A stretch of 64,000 nt of DNA from Hyphomicrobium sp. (GCA_002928955.1 PERT01000001.1:147932-211931); one strand, 5' to 3'; shown: positions 16,087-25,005, counted from the stretch's first letter. The notes: generated by a model from the letters alone, not told the origin. Made by a program: numbers and translations.

Positions 16087-16287
16087 TCAGCCCTCCACCG
16101 CGGGCGGGGTGGCATAGGTCGCCTTGAGCATGGCGAGCATCAGGTCGCGGTCCACCGGGATGCGGTAGGCCTCGATGGCCCCGGCCCAGTGGTCCATGAC
16201 ACCCTTCGGCGCCGAGACGACCGTGATGGCGTCGCTGCCGTCGGCCTCGAAGTTGATGATCATCGTCAGTCGCTGTCCTGCGTTCAT
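16087..16287 (-). CDS. Small hypothetical protein
   Basis: This is a 66-aa protein beginning MNAGQRLTMIINFEADGSDA. The ATG at 16287 is preferred over the longer open frame because AGGAGA lies 4-9 nt before it. It is upstream of the partition repeats on the same strand as parA. The family was not recognised. Confidence 0.55.
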   Translation of the reverse strand: MNAGQRLTMIINFEADGSDAITVVSAPKGVMDHWAGAIEAYRIPVDRDLMLAMLKATYATPPAVEG

Positions 16288-16428
16288 GGAGGTCTCCTGT
16301 TGCGTTGAACCGGCGTGCCTTAGGCACCGACTGAGCATTCCGTCAACGACGACGGGTCCAGTTGCGGGGTGTGCGGCCTGAGCGCCGATACGAACAATCG
16401 TCATTGCAGCAATTACGAAAGTCAATGC

Positions 16429-16444
16429 TTGACGTAGTTGTCAA
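16429..16444 (+). promoter_or_regulatory. Palindrome upstream of the small AT-hook-like gene
   Basis: TTGAC-GTAGTT-GTCAA is a perfect 5-bp inverted repeat 20 bp before the ATG at 16465. Its left arm could also serve as a -35 box. It may be a binding site for a small regulator. Confidence 0.35.
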
Positions 16445-16464
16445 AATTACATTACTCCGCGGGC

Positions 16465-16716
16465 ATGGCACAGAAGCAGGTCACACCTAAGCGGATGGGG
16501 CGCCCCCCGAAGGGCGATGATCTCCTGCTGGCCCTCGTCCAGCTCAGGCTCCCGAAGCCGGTCATGGAGCGGATCGACGAGATGACGGCAGACGCCAACG
16601 AGGGGCGCTCACCGCCGCTTGTGCCGCGCGGTCAGATTCTTCGCGATATCATTGATGCCGTCCTGGCCGACGACCGCGCAGTCCAGCGGATCGTGGACCT
16701 GCACCGCCGCAAGTAG
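16465..16716 (+). CDS. Small basic DNA-binding-like protein
   Basis: This is an 83-aa protein beginning MAQKQVTPKRMGRPPKGDDL. The RMGRPPKG segment resembles an AT-hook, and the rest (LVQLRLPKPVMERIDEMTAD, then GQILRDIIDAVLAD) resembles a ribbon-helix-helix. A TTG at 16438 would extend it by nine residues. It could be a copy-control or transfer regulator of the phage-plasmid segment. Confidence 0.55.
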   Translation: MAQKQVTPKRMGRPPKGDDLLLALVQLRLPKPVMERIDEMTADANEGRSPPLVPRGQILRDIIDAVLADDRAVQRIVDLHRRK

Positions 16717-16750
16717 CGGGCGAAGATTGTAGCGGCGGCCCGAACAAACA

Positions 16751-16778
16751 GGGCGCCACCGATCGTCAGGTGACGCCC
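16751..16778 (+). terminator. Hairpin after the small DNA-binding gene
   Basis: GGGCGCCACC and GGTGACGCCC form a 10-bp stem with one mismatch and an 8-nt loop, 34 bp after the stop codon. No T-run follows, so it may be a factor-dependent terminator or a recombination relic. Confidence 0.4.
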
Positions 16779-17238
16779 CTAAGGTAGTGCCCACTACAGC
16801 GAGCCAACCCAGTAACAGCTGTTGATGATTGCCACGTTATTGTGATTCGCGAATTATCTCAATTCCTTTCATGTAGTCCTGAAATATAATCACAGAACAA
16901 CGTTAGTCTGTTGAGCTTGCTGAATTGCCGTTACTTAGGATCGTCTTTCGTGGCACCGCGGTGTACATGTCGGACGCCTCATGTGCACGATCCCCCGGAA
17001 TCTGCTCATATCGCCACCCATACGGCAGCGGGCCTACATCTGGGATGGTACCTCGACGGCGGGTATCGGGGGCATTGCGCCAGCGCCGGCACGAGCAACG
17101 AAGGCCTGCAGGTGACCCAGTGCCTTTTTGTTCCAGCGTAGGCTTTCCACGGTCGCAATTCTCACAAGCGGACGACGCAGGCTTGACGCTCCGTCACACC
17201 TACGGATGGTTGGCACTTCGAAACTCAAGGAGCGTTCA
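16779..17238. other. Non-coding stretch at the right edge of the phage-like segment
   Basis: This is about 460 bp with lower GC in the first half and no supported gene. It separates the phage-like genes from the chromosomal-type LysE gene, so an element boundary probably lies here. No direct repeat with the left edge was found by eye. Confidence 0.4.
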
Positions 17239-17859
17239 ATGAGCATTGAAGTTTGGGCGGCCTTCGTCGCGGCTGCGACGATTTTGCTGATCATTCCGGG
17301 GCCAACGGTACTGTTGGTTGTGTCGTACGCGCATGGGCAAGGATGGAGAGCTGCGTTGCCGATGGCAGTCGGTGTCGCGCTTGGCGATTTTACCGCTATG
17401 ACGCTTTCAATGCTCGGGGTCGGCGCTCTCTTGGCGGCTTCAGCCGGGCTGTTCACCGTGCTGAAATGGCTCGGCGCTGCCTATCTGATTTGGTTGGGCA
17501 TCAAGCTCTGGCGTGCCGGCGGGACGCTTGAGGCGGAGCCACGCACCGATCGCACGTCTGCGTTCAAAATGATGGGGCACGCTTGGCTTGTGACTGCACT
17601 CAATCCGAAAAGCATCACATTTTTCGTCGCCTTCCTTCCCCAATTTTTGAACCCCGAGATCAGCTTCGTGACACAGATGCTGGTGTTCGAAACGACGTTC
17701 CTTGTCCTCGCCTTCGCCAATGCACTCGGCTACGCCGTGATCGCCTCCCGCGCACGCCGAATTGCTGGGAACTCAAAAGCAATTGCGTGGTTCAACCGGG
17801 CGGGTGCCACACTGCTTATCGCAGCCGGCCTCGCAACAGCCCGGTCAGCCAGTAATTAG
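17239..17859 (+). CDS. LysE/RhtB family amino-acid exporter
   Basis: This is a 206-aa integral membrane protein with six helices. The N-terminal motif IIPGPTVLLVVSYAHGQGWR and the central TALNPKSITFFVAFLPQF are hallmarks of the LysE/RhtB family, which exports amino acids such as threonine or homoserine lactone-type compounds. The open frame extends to 17128, but the ATG at 17239 with AAGGAG close upstream matches the family N-terminus. It stands alone between the phage segment and the DGR target gene. The substrate cannot be told from sequence. Confidence 0.88.
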   Translation: MSIEVWAAFVAAATILLIIPGPTVLLVVSYAHGQGWRAALPMAVGVALGDFTAMTLSMLGVGALLAASAGLFTVLKWLGAAYLIWLGIKLWRAGGTLEAEPRTDRTSAFKMMGHAWLVTALNPKSITFFVAFLPQFLNPEISFVTQMLVFETTFLVLAFANALGYAVIASRARRIAGNSKAIAWFNRAGATLLIAAGLATARSASN

Positions 17860-18117
17860 CTACGGTTCACGGGCAAGTTTGGTCCGCTGCTATCCCGAAA
17901 GGCTGTCGCAAAGAATTCTCCGTGATCTGGGGCGGGATGCACCCTTCTGGCCCGCCTCTGCCATGTGACTGGTGCGCCCCACGCGTGGCCCCGCTGCACT
18001 TTACAGCCCTGTGACCGGCTTTGACGTTGCCCCTCGCCACCTCCGTCACACCACGGTACAAATTCTCCTATCAGATGCGGGTCGAGCCAGGATCGCAGCG
18101 TATTGTCGGGGAACCAG

Positions 18118-20778
18118 ATGGATCAGCGCGCACCGGGACTGGTTGAAGGGGGCGCGTCTGGCGCAGACGGTCGGGCCAGCGACCAGAAGGCAGCGCCCAC
18201 CGCTACACCCCGCGATGAGGGCCTGCTCACCGGCTGGGAGCAAATCCAAGCCGACGTGCTCGGCTCCCGGCGCAGTGTGCAGCCGTTGGCGGGCTGGCTG
18301 CTCTCGGGCCTGCTCGGGCTCGTCGGTTGGTTGACTTTCGTCTATGCGCCGGGCGCGTTCGAGCGCGCCAAGCAGGTGCACGGGGCTGATCCGTCCGGAG
18401 TGATCACAGTCGAGGCCGGCTACATCACGATTATCACGGTCGCGCTCATCGCGCTGGCCGTCGCGTTCGAGCCGTTCCTGTCGCGGTTCCTAGGCAAGCA
18501 GCGCGACACTTGGCGCAAGGGCCTCGGCAGAAGCCATGCCGCAGTCAGGCTCCCGGTCACGGCGGTCGGCGCGGTGATCGGCTTCATCTGGCAGCTTCCT
18601 TCAGTTGTCCTCAGCCTCATCGACACTATCCTCGCCCGGCCCATCGCGTGGCTCGTCGGCGTGACGCAGGAAGGCTGGGGTGTCCGTTACACTTGGGGCG
18701 CAGTCGTCATACTCGCTTCCATTGCCGCCGGCCTCTACGCGCCAGCACCCTGGGGCCTCTACGGCGTCATCGCGGGGCTCGTCGCAATCCTGGCCATCGT
18801 GCGCCGCTGGAGCTGGTCGGAAGCCGACCGCGAGACGTTCCTCGTCGAGCGCGGCATTCGCAAGGGCGCCATGCGCGTCGGCTTCAAGGAGGACCTGCGC
18901 GACGAGGCGCTGGTCGCCATCACTTTCCTGTTCGTGCTCATCCCCATCGGTCTCAGGCAAATCCAACTTGCGACCTGCGAGGTGGGAACCTGCGCGTTCA
19001 CGCTTGAAGGTGGCGCGACGCTGCCGCCGGATGCGCTCGGCCAGTCCATCGCCTGGCTCGGCTTTTTCGGCGCGGAGCTGGCGAAGTCGGTGCCCTTCGT
19101 CGACTGGTCGGAGGTGTTCCACGTTGCCAACGACTCGCCCATCAAACCGCAAACCGCGGACGGTGCGCAGATCGTGTTCGCCATGCGCGCGGCGCTCGAC
19201 CTCCTCTTGCTCGCTGCCGTGTTGCAAGCGGTGCAGATCGCCAGCCGGCTTCGCGACCAGTGGACAGCGTTCGGCGCGAGCCGCCTGCCGATCCTGGAGC
19301 CGCATACCGAGAAACGACTGTTCAAGAGCACCTGCGAGGCCATTGAGCCCGGTCTTGAACAGCACCCGACGCAGCAGCACGCTATAGCCTCGTTCCCGGC
19401 CTACGAAGACACGCGGCTGAAGGAGGTCATTCAGGACCGCAGCGGTAAAATGCCGGTCGAGGCTCGCAAAGCCGCCCTCGCACTCCTCGCGAGTAAGCAT
19501 GCGAATGAAGCGACAGACCAGTTCTTCACCGAGCAGGAGAAAGCCGAAAATTTGCCCGAAGTCTGCGACTGGATCGTGAATGTTGCGACGGGCGTCACGC
19601 GCGAGCGCGATCCGGCTCACCACGCGGCGGACAGGGCGCGGCTCAAGGTGTTGTTAGAGGATCGCTTCGAGGCGATGCCGATCCGGGCTGCCGCTGCGCG
19701 TCGTCTCGCCCGGATGCCGCACGATGCAACAACGACGGCACTTCTCCAGGAGCGGCTGGCAGCACCGAACGAGAGCGTCGAGGTTCGGGCTGCGTCCGCC
19801 CTGGCACTCGCGAGGCACAGGCCAAAGGAGGCGGCTGGCGAGTTGGAAAACTTGGCCGGCACTTTCGGCGGCGATCTGCCCCTCGACCGCATCATGGCGG
19901 CGATGGCAACCGCTCACGCCCTCGCCCGTTGCGCACCCGGCACTGACGCCAAAGCCATCGCCAGCGCCTTCGCCGAGCCCTTGCGCGAGCTTGCTGCCGT
20001 TGCCGCCTGCATCCAGGCGGAGCCGATGGACATCGACGCTGCCAAGGCGCGCGAGCCTAGCACCGCCCTCAACCAGATGGTCAGAATCGCGCCAGGCGAA
20101 GGGGACTTCAAGCCGACGTTCACGCTCGGCTCCGGCGATGACGACGATCTGGCGTTTTCCGAGGAGAAGCCGCAGAAGCCCATCACCATGGCGCGGCCCT
20201 ACGCCATCGGGCGCTATACGGTGACGCAGGAAGAGTACCTGATCTTCAGCGTTGCAACAGGTCTGAAACCCCTGCCGCACGCCTCCAACCGGCGCTGGCC
20301 GGCCATCGAGGTCAACTGGCGGGATGCCATGGCCTATTGCCGCTGGCTGGAGGCCGTAACCGGCGAGGCTTATCGCTTACCGAGCGAGGTGGAATGGGAG
20401 TACGCCTGTCGGGCCGGAACCAAGACACGCTGGTCGTGGGGCAACGAGTGGGATCAGACCAAGGCTGCGACTGTCGAGACGCGGTCTGGTAAAGGACCGA
20501 TGGACGTCGAAAGCTTCGACCCGAACGACTGGGGCCTTTGGCAGATGCATGGCAACGTCGTCGAGTGGTGCGGCGATCCGTATCATCTGAACCACGAGGG
20601 GCGGCCTCAGGGGCAAGCAACATGGGACGCAGGCGGAGAATATGGTCGCCGTGTGGTCCGCGGCGGGTCCTGGTACAACTCATCCCAGAACTCTCGCTCG
20701 GCCTGTCGCAACTGGATCGCATCCGGCAACCGGGGCATCAATCTCGGCTTTCGGTTGGCCAGAACGTTAAATCCTTGA
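18118..20778 (+). CDS. Polytopic membrane protein with HEAT-like repeats and DGR-type FGE domain
   Basis: This is an 886-aa protein (891 aa if the TTG at 18103 is used). The N-terminal ~380 residues hold about eight membrane helices, for example LAGWLLSGLLGLVGWLTFVY and YITIITVALIALAVAF. Residues ~400-640 are helical HEAT-like repeats (EARKAALALLASKHANEA; RLARMPHDATTTALLQERL). The C-terminal ~240 residues form an FGE fold (FSEEKPQKPITMARPYAIGR, then WQMHGNVVEWCGD). The tail RVVRGGSWYNSSQNSRSACR...GFRLARTLNP is a DGR-type variable region. It is followed by a hairpin and an avd fragment. The inference is a membrane-anchored recognition protein that passes a signal from the variable domain to the membrane or to protease partners such as the CHAT protein downstream. 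Confidence 0.85.
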   Translation: MDQRAPGLVEGGASGADGRASDQKAAPTATPRDEGLLTGWEQIQADVLGSRRSVQPLAGWLLSGLLGLVGWLTFVYAPGAFERAKQVHGADPSGVITVEAGYITIITVALIALAVAFEPFLSRFLGKQRDTWRKGLGRSHAAVRLPVTAVGAVIGFIWQLPSVVLSLIDTILARPIAWLVGVTQEGWGVRYTWGAVVILASIAAGLYAPAPWGLYGVIAGLVAILAIVRRWSWSEADRETFLVERGIRKGAMRVGFKEDLRDEALVAITFLFVLIPIGLRQIQLATCEVGTCAFTLEGGATLPPDALGQSIAWLGFFGAELAKSVPFVDWSEVFHVANDSPIKPQTADGAQIVFAMRAALDLLLLAAVLQAVQIASRLRDQWTAFGASRLPILEPHTEKRLFKSTCEAIEPGLEQHPTQQHAIASFPAYEDTRLKEVIQDRSGKMPVEARKAALALLASKHANEATDQFFTEQEKAENLPEVCDWIVNVATGVTRERDPAHHAADRARLKVLLEDRFEAMPIRAAAARRLARMPHDATTTALLQERLAAPNESVEVRAASALALARHRPKEAAGELENLAGTFGGDLPLDRIMAAMATAHALARCAPGTDAKAIASAFAEPLRELAAVAACIQAEPMDIDAAKAREPSTALNQMVRIAPGEGDFKPTFTLGSGDDDDLAFSEEKPQKPITMARPYAIGRYTVTQEEYLIFSVATGLKPLPHASNRRWPAIEVNWRDAMAYCRWLEAVTGEAYRLPSEVEWEYACRAGTKTRWSWGNEWDQTKAATVETRSGKGPMDVESFDPNDWGLWQMHGNVVEWCGDPYHLNHEGRPQGQATWDAGGEYGRRVVRGGSWYNSSQNSRSACRNWIASGNRGINLGFRLARTLNP
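20648..20775 (+). repeat. Candidate DGR variable region 3
   Basis: This is the final FGE segment from CGCCGTGTGGTCCGCGGC to the end ACGTTAAATCCT, which is shared with variable region 2. The codons at expected variable positions are Tyr, Ser, Ser, Ser, Cys, Ile, Ala, Ser, Gly and Ile, instead of the Asn-rich consensus of ordinary FGE proteins. The flanking codons differ from variable regions 1 and 2, so the template may be different. Confidence 0.6.
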
Positions 20779-20803
20779 TCTTTAAATCCTTACTTCTTGG
20801 GGT

Positions 20804-20823
20804 CCAGGGGCGTTAGCCCCTGG
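20804..20823 (+). other. 8-bp GC-rich stem with 4-nt loop after variable region 3
   Basis: CCAGGGGC, loop GTTA, GCCCCTGG is a perfect inverted repeat 25 bp after the stop and 16 bp before the avd start. In the Bordetella phage DGR a hairpin/cruciform of the same design (8-bp GC stem, 4-nt loop) downstream of the variable region is needed for efficient homing. It lacks a T-run. Confidence 0.65.
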
Positions 20824-20839
20824 TCGCTACGGAATCGCC

Positions 20840-20980
20840 ATGGCTGACAACGCGAAAAAGACCGGCACGGCGGTCGAAGCACACTTCCAGTTTCTGATGT
20901 GGCTTGTCCCCACCGTCGAGAAGTTCCCGCGCAGCCAAAAGTTCCTGCTCGGCGACCGCATCGACAGTCTACGTCTCTAA
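20840..20980 (+). pseudogene. avd: Truncated DGR accessory protein gene (Avd, four-helix bundle)
   Basis: The first 40 codons read MADNAKKTGTAVEAHFQFLM then WLVPTVEKFPRSQKFLLGDR, the conserved N-terminus of the Avd/four-helix-bundle proteins that accompany DGR reverse transcriptases. After GDRI the homology stops and a frame end follows six codons later at 20978-20980. The usual continuation (three more helices, about 80 residues) is missing. The break coincides with the end of the 20969-21340 gene of the neighbouring recombinase island, so an insertion or deletion removed the rest of avd, and with it any template repeat and reverse transcriptase. Confidence 0.7.
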
Positions 20981-21340
20981 TCCGAGCGTTAAATCGTCAT
21001 CGTCGCCGAAGTCCATGTCGCCGCCGTCGGTCAGTATCCCCTCGTGGAGGACCACGGCCACGCGCCCGAAGCGCACCTTGCGCAAGGGCTTCAGATCGTC
21101 GGCAGCGATCGGGTCGCCCATGGTGAGCCAGGGGTTCTCGACGTCAGGCTGAAGCTGGCAGCGGAACACCGCCCGAAGCTCCCGGTCGAGGATGCAGTCG
21201 GCGGGGCCGATAGCGTCGAAGGTGTTCGGCCAGACGCTCGGGCCGACGGCCAGGACCCCGGGCGGCAGCTCAGCCCAGTGCCACGTAGCGTCGATCCGGA
21301 TCGCGATACGGCCCGCGTAGAGGTCAAGTCTGCCGTACAT
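20969..21340 (-). CDS. Hypothetical protein at the end of the recombinase island
   Basis: This is a 123-aa protein. It begins MYGRLDLYAGRIAIRIDATW with AGGAG 9 nt before the ATG at 21340, which is why this start is preferred over the longer open frame to 21649. The C-terminus is very acidic (DGGDMDFGDDDDLTLG). The family was not recognised. Its 3' end overlaps the end of the truncated avd. Confidence 0.55.
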   Translation of the reverse strand: MYGRLDLYAGRIAIRIDATWHWAELPPGVLAVGPSVWPNTFDAIGPADCILDRELRAVFRCQLQPDVENPWLTMGDPIAADDLKPLRKVRFGRVAVVLHEGILTDGGDMDFGDDDDLTLGLET

Positions 21341-21930
21341 TGGGGAAAGCTCCTGACGTTTCTCGACCGTGGTCGAGCGCATGCCCGTCGTGGGTGCCAC
21401 CGTGCGAGGAGATCGTCGGTTGGCCAGCGCGGGGTGCGCCGTCGTCATGCTGGCGGGGAGATAGGCGGGGAACGGCAGGGCGTCAAGAACGGCTTGACGA
21501 GTGGCCTCGAACGCCGAGTGGTCGGCTGTAGGCATCTGGAGCCGCGTGGATACACCGCACCCATTGGCCCCTAAAACGGCCCTAAGACCTGAAAAATGGC
21601 AGAAACATAAGCAATAACAACGCCATTGAGTAGACACCCCCTCCGCCATAAACTATTGATTCTACACGCTTTTTCGTGTTTTCTGGTGGGGTCTGAACTC
21701 TGTCCGTAGTTCCGGCGGGTTGCGCCGGCGCCAACTGCGCTGTGCGACGCAGAGACCACTTTGGTGCCGTTGTCGCGGCGCTGCACCGTCCAAAGTCTCC
21801 TATCGGGTTTCCAGTGGTACCGTTGTCGGCGGGTGCGGCTTGAATTTGGTCGGACTGATGCGGCGGGAAATGGCGACCCCGCCGTCGCGGTTCGACGGAG
21901 GGTGTCAGTAATCCGATGTCGCCGTCGCGG
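21341..21930. other. Gene-poor stretch with divergent repeat copy B
   Basis: Bases 21354-21466 (plus strand) match 5877-5989 (minus strand), but with a 2-nt length change that breaks the reading frame. The remainder has a low-GC part (about 21575-21690) and no supported gene. Confidence 0.5.
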
Positions 21931-23673
21931 TCAGTCGAAGCCGAGGTGGCGGCACTGGTCTGACCATGCCGATTCGAATTGGCCCGCGCCCATGAGCTTG
22001 ATGGCGCTGAAGTCGGCGGGCTGCCGCCCCTGGACGATGGCCTTGGTGATCTCCGGGGCCAGGAAGCTCAGCCTGAGGACGCGCGAGAAGTAGGAACGGC
22101 TGACGCCTGCCTGGGTTGCCAACTCGGTGATCGTCAGGCCAGCGCCCGTCAAGGCCAACTCGTTGAAGCGGTGCGCCATCGCGATCAGCCGCAGCAGGCT
22201 GCGGTCCGACCGTGGGGTCGGCTCCGCTCCGAGCGTGCCCTGGATCAGCAGCTTCGTCTCCATGCCGGTCCGCCGCAGCCGGGCCGGCACCGAGAGGACC
22301 TGTGTCGGTCCCTCCGGCTTCTCCGGCAGCCGCCGGATGTCGAGGTCGGGCTTCACGACGGCAGGTAGCACAGAGGGGCGGACAGAGACGTCGACCGCAT
22401 CTGGTCGGATGTCCACCCGCGCGACAATTGCATGCAGGATGGTCCGCTTCGCAGACGCCGGCAGGGCCGGCCAGCGTCGCGCGAGGTCGGCGGCGTTCTC
22501 GATCAGCGATTTCTTCATCGCGACGGTCGTGGAGCCGGCGACTTCGAGCATGACGGTCTCGTCCCGCAGCAGCACACAAATGCGATCCTCGACGATGCTT
22601 TCGAGATCGGCGGCGGGGACGCGGCACGCCGCTTCCGACGCCTGCGGCCGGCCGCGTTTGATCAGCGACTGGCTGACGTAGTAGCGGTACCTCGTGCACT
22701 TCTTGTTGGCGTGCGTCGGTGACATGCGCTCGCCGCTGTCATCATAAACGAGGCCGGCCAGCAGGCTTGGCGCCGCGGCCGTCGAACGGGTCACGCGCTC
22801 GACGCGATTCTCGGAGAGGGCGGATTGGACCTCATTCCACAACGCTTCGTCGACGATCGGCTCGTGCAGCCCGGGATAGCTCGTGTCCTTGTGCACGATT
22901 TCACCACGGTAGATGCGGTTCTGTAGCATCAGGTAGAGCGCGCCGCGGGCGATCGGCACGCCGCCCTTTGCATGTCCGAGGCGGTCGAGCCGGGCCTTGC
23001 TCACGATGCCATTTTCGTCGAGATCCTCCTTGAGGGCTAGCACCGATTTCAGCTCAGCGTACCGGCGGAAGATGTGACGGACGGTTTCGGCTTCGGATTG
23101 ATTGACAACCAGCTTGCGATCCTGGACGTCGTAGCCGAGCGGTAGCATGCCGCCCATCCACATGCCCTTCTGCTTCGAGGCGGCGATCTTGTCGCGGATG
23201 CGTTCGCCGGTGACCTCCCGCTCGAACTGCGCGAACGACAAGAGCATGTTGAGCGTCAGCCGGCCCATCGACGTGGTCGTGTTGAATTGCTGCGTCACCG
23301 AGACGAACGACACGCCCTTGGCATCGAACGCGTCGACGATCTTAGCGAAGTCGTTGAGCGAGCGGGTCAGGCGGTCGACTTTGTAGACGACGACCGTGTC
23401 GACGCGACCGACCCCGATGTCGGCCAACAGCCGCTGTAGGGCGGGCCGCTCCATCGTCCCGCCCGAGATGCCGCCATCATCATACATGTCGGGTAGAGCA
23501 ACCCAGCCCGCACTTTTCTGACTCTTGATGTAGGCCTCGCACGCCTCGCGCTGCGCATCGAGCGAATTGAACTCCTGCTCGAGCCCGTCCTCCGACGACT
23601 TGCGCGTGTAGATGGCGCAGCGGACGACCGCTGCGCCGTTGGGTCGAGGGGCGTCCCGCTTCCTACTCATCAT
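21931..23673 (-). CDS. Large serine recombinase
   Basis: This is a 580-aa site-specific recombinase. The resolvase domain has the catalytic serine in YTRKSSEDGL (about residue 26) followed by the Arg-containing YKVDRLTRS. A recombinase domain (GMWMGGMLPLGYDVQDRKLV) follows, then a degenerate zinc-ribbon part (DDSGERMSPTHANKKCTRYRY). The C-terminal ~90 residues contain a second HTH (GLTITELATQAGVSRSYFSR). Such enzymes integrate and excise mobile islands. It overlaps the start of the DUF2924 gene by 11 bp, and the trio recombinase-DUF2924-DUF3489 is frequent in alphaproteobacteria. It is probably responsible for the insertion that truncated avd. Confidence 0.88.
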   Translation of the reverse strand: MMSRKRDAPRPNGAAVVRCAIYTRKSSEDGLEQEFNSLDAQREACEAYIKSQKSAGWVALPDMYDDGGISGGTMERPALQRLLADIGVGRVDTVVVYKVDRLTRSLNDFAKIVDAFDAKGVSFVSVTQQFNTTTSMGRLTLNMLLSFAQFEREVTGERIRDKIAASKQKGMWMGGMLPLGYDVQDRKLVVNQSEAETVRHIFRRYAELKSVLALKEDLDENGIVSKARLDRLGHAKGGVPIARGALYLMLQNRIYRGEIVHKDTSYPGLHEPIVDEALWNEVQSALSENRVERVTRSTAAAPSLLAGLVYDDSGERMSPTHANKKCTRYRYYVSQSLIKRGRPQASEAACRVPAADLESIVEDRICVLLRDETVMLEVAGSTTVAMKKSLIENAADLARRWPALPASAKRTILHAIVARVDIRPDAVDVSVRPSVLPAVVKPDLDIRRLPEKPEGPTQVLSVPARLRRTGMETKLLIQGTLGAEPTPRSDRSLLRLIAMAHRFNELALTGAGLTITELATQAGVSRSYFSRVLRLSFLAPEITKAIVQGRQPADFSAIKLMGAGQFESAWSDQCRHLGFD

Positions 23674-24202
23674 CGTGGCCTTCGGTTCCCGCAGCGGCGA
23701 CAGATTTGGTCGTGGCGCCGGTAAGTCCGAAGAATCGCGGGCCCGACCAATGCGTGCCGGTCATCTCGCGCGCGATCACTGACAGCGAGCGCCACGTCGC
23801 GCCCCGCCACTGGAATCCGTCCTCGACGACCAGGACCTCGTGCGTTTCCCCACCCCAGGCCCGGACCAGTCGCGCGCCCGGCTTCAGGGTGACCTTGCGC
23901 GCCTTCGTGAGATCCGACTTCGTGGCCATCGTCCGCGCCAACTCGTCGAGTTGGCGCTTGGTCGCGGCACTGAGCCCACCCAGCACACGCTCCTGCAGCT
24001 TCCAGGCGACGCCGAGTTCAAGCAGATCCCGCCGGAGCAACTTGGGAGGGTGCGAACGATAGAGCCGGCGCCATTCCGCGCGGAGCGCGGGCGCGTCCAT
24101 CTCCGACAGGGCGCCCAACTGGGCATGCAGCGAGTCGTGGTCGGCGCGCTTGCGCGCGCCGACGATCGAATGGGAGACTTCCGAGGGATACAGATCGGAC
24201 AT
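23663..24202 (-). CDS. DUF2924 protein
   Basis: This is a 179-aa basic protein. The core EMDAPALRAEWRRLYRSHPP, LARTMATKSDLTKARKVTLKP and the C-terminal WRSLSVIAREMTGTHWSGPR FFGL-type ending are the DUF2924 signature. It lies between the DUF3489 gene (3 bp upstream) and the recombinase (11-bp overlap). Members almost always accompany this recombinase type and may be directionality or accessory factors, but the biochemical role is unknown. Confidence 0.82.
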   Translation of the reverse strand: MSDLYPSEVSHSIVGARKRADHDSLHAQLGALSEMDAPALRAEWRRLYRSHPPKLLRRDLLELGVAWKLQERVLGGLSAATKRQLDELARTMATKSDLTKARKVTLKPGARLVRAWGGETHEVLVVEDGFQWRGATWRSLSVIAREMTGTHWSGPRFFGLTGATTKSVAAAGTEGHDDE

Positions 24203-24205
24203 GGC

Positions 24206-24574
24206 TCAGCCCCTCGCTCGCGATTGCGCGACCGGCTTCGCCATGCCGTCGAGCCGATAGCGCCGGTTGCCGTTGTCGTCCCGCGACGAGACGAGCGTGA
24301 GACCGAGCTTCTTCTTGACGGTGCCGGACAGGAAGCCGCGGACGCTGTGCGGCTGCCATTCCGTCGCCGCGACCAGCTCCGCGAGCGTTGCGCCATCGCG
24401 GCGTGCGAGTAGATCGAGGCACCGTTGTTGCTTGCTCGCGATCGCGGGCTCAATTGCGGGATCGGCTGCCTTCGGGTGGCGCGTGCTCTTGGCGGCAACC
24501 GGCTTCTCGGCCGGCGTCGTGCGTTTCGTGGGCGCGTTGCCGGGCTCGAGGGACTTGCGGCGCTTCGCGGTCAT
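24206..24574 (-). CDS. DUF3489 protein
   Basis: This is a 122-aa protein. A Lys/Pro-rich N-terminal tail is followed by a winged-helix-like DUF3489 domain (QQRCLDLLARRDGATLAELV, then WQPHSVRGFLSGTVKKKLGL). The ATG at 24574 is chosen over an upstream in-frame start. It is first of the three-gene recombinase operon and likely a DNA-binding accessory factor. Confidence 0.8.
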   Translation of the reverse strand: MTAKRRKSLEPGNAPTKRTTPAEKPVAAKSTRHPKAADPAIEPAIASKQQRCLDLLARRDGATLAELVAATEWQPHSVRGFLSGTVKKKLGLTLVSSRDDNGNRRYRLDGMAKPVAQSRARG

Positions 24575-25005
24575 AGTGTGGGCTCCAGGGTTCGGACATC
24601 GCGCCAATCGCGATGCCGGTACCACCTGAAACCCCGAAGTTGCTCACCCGAGGCCGAACCCGCGGGGAGTCGTTGCCGCGCTCGCCAACAGTACCGCTCG
24701 AACGGGACCCGAAGTCCAGTCGCAATGGGCGCGAAAGCCAGCAGGTTTGAGGGCGATCGAGGCCCTCTTGCTCAGTAGGTTACTGAAGGCTGATCGCGGG
24801 CGGGCGGATCTGAACACCATCGGTGACAACGGACTGACTTCGATCGCCGAGCGGCGAACAGGGTACTTCCATCACCTCTTGCAGATTGCATCGTCGTTTC
24901 CGCCGTGCTCGGATGAGCGGCCGGCGTGATGGTACCGCAACAAAGGCCTGTTACGAGTTTGAACTGCCGTCCGTCCGGAGTTGTTGACACGGAGAGTTTT
25001 CCGAC
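24575..25005. other. Intergenic stretch between the recombinase island and the CHAT gene
   Basis: This is about 430 bp with no supported gene. It was inspected for the missing part of avd, for a template repeat similar to the FGE variable regions, and for a reverse transcriptase end. None was seen. It should contain the promoter of the CHAT gene and the right end of the recombinase island. Confidence 0.45.

Noticed and set aside
20804..20823. Reading the hairpin as an intrinsic terminator
   Set aside because: No T-run follows and it lies only 16 bp before the avd start, which fits a DGR homing hairpin better.
24575..25005. Possible remainder of avd, template repeat or RT between the recombinase island and the CHAT gene
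   Set aside because: No similarity to the Avd C-terminus or to the FGE variable regions was seen. There is no RT motif anywhere in the window.
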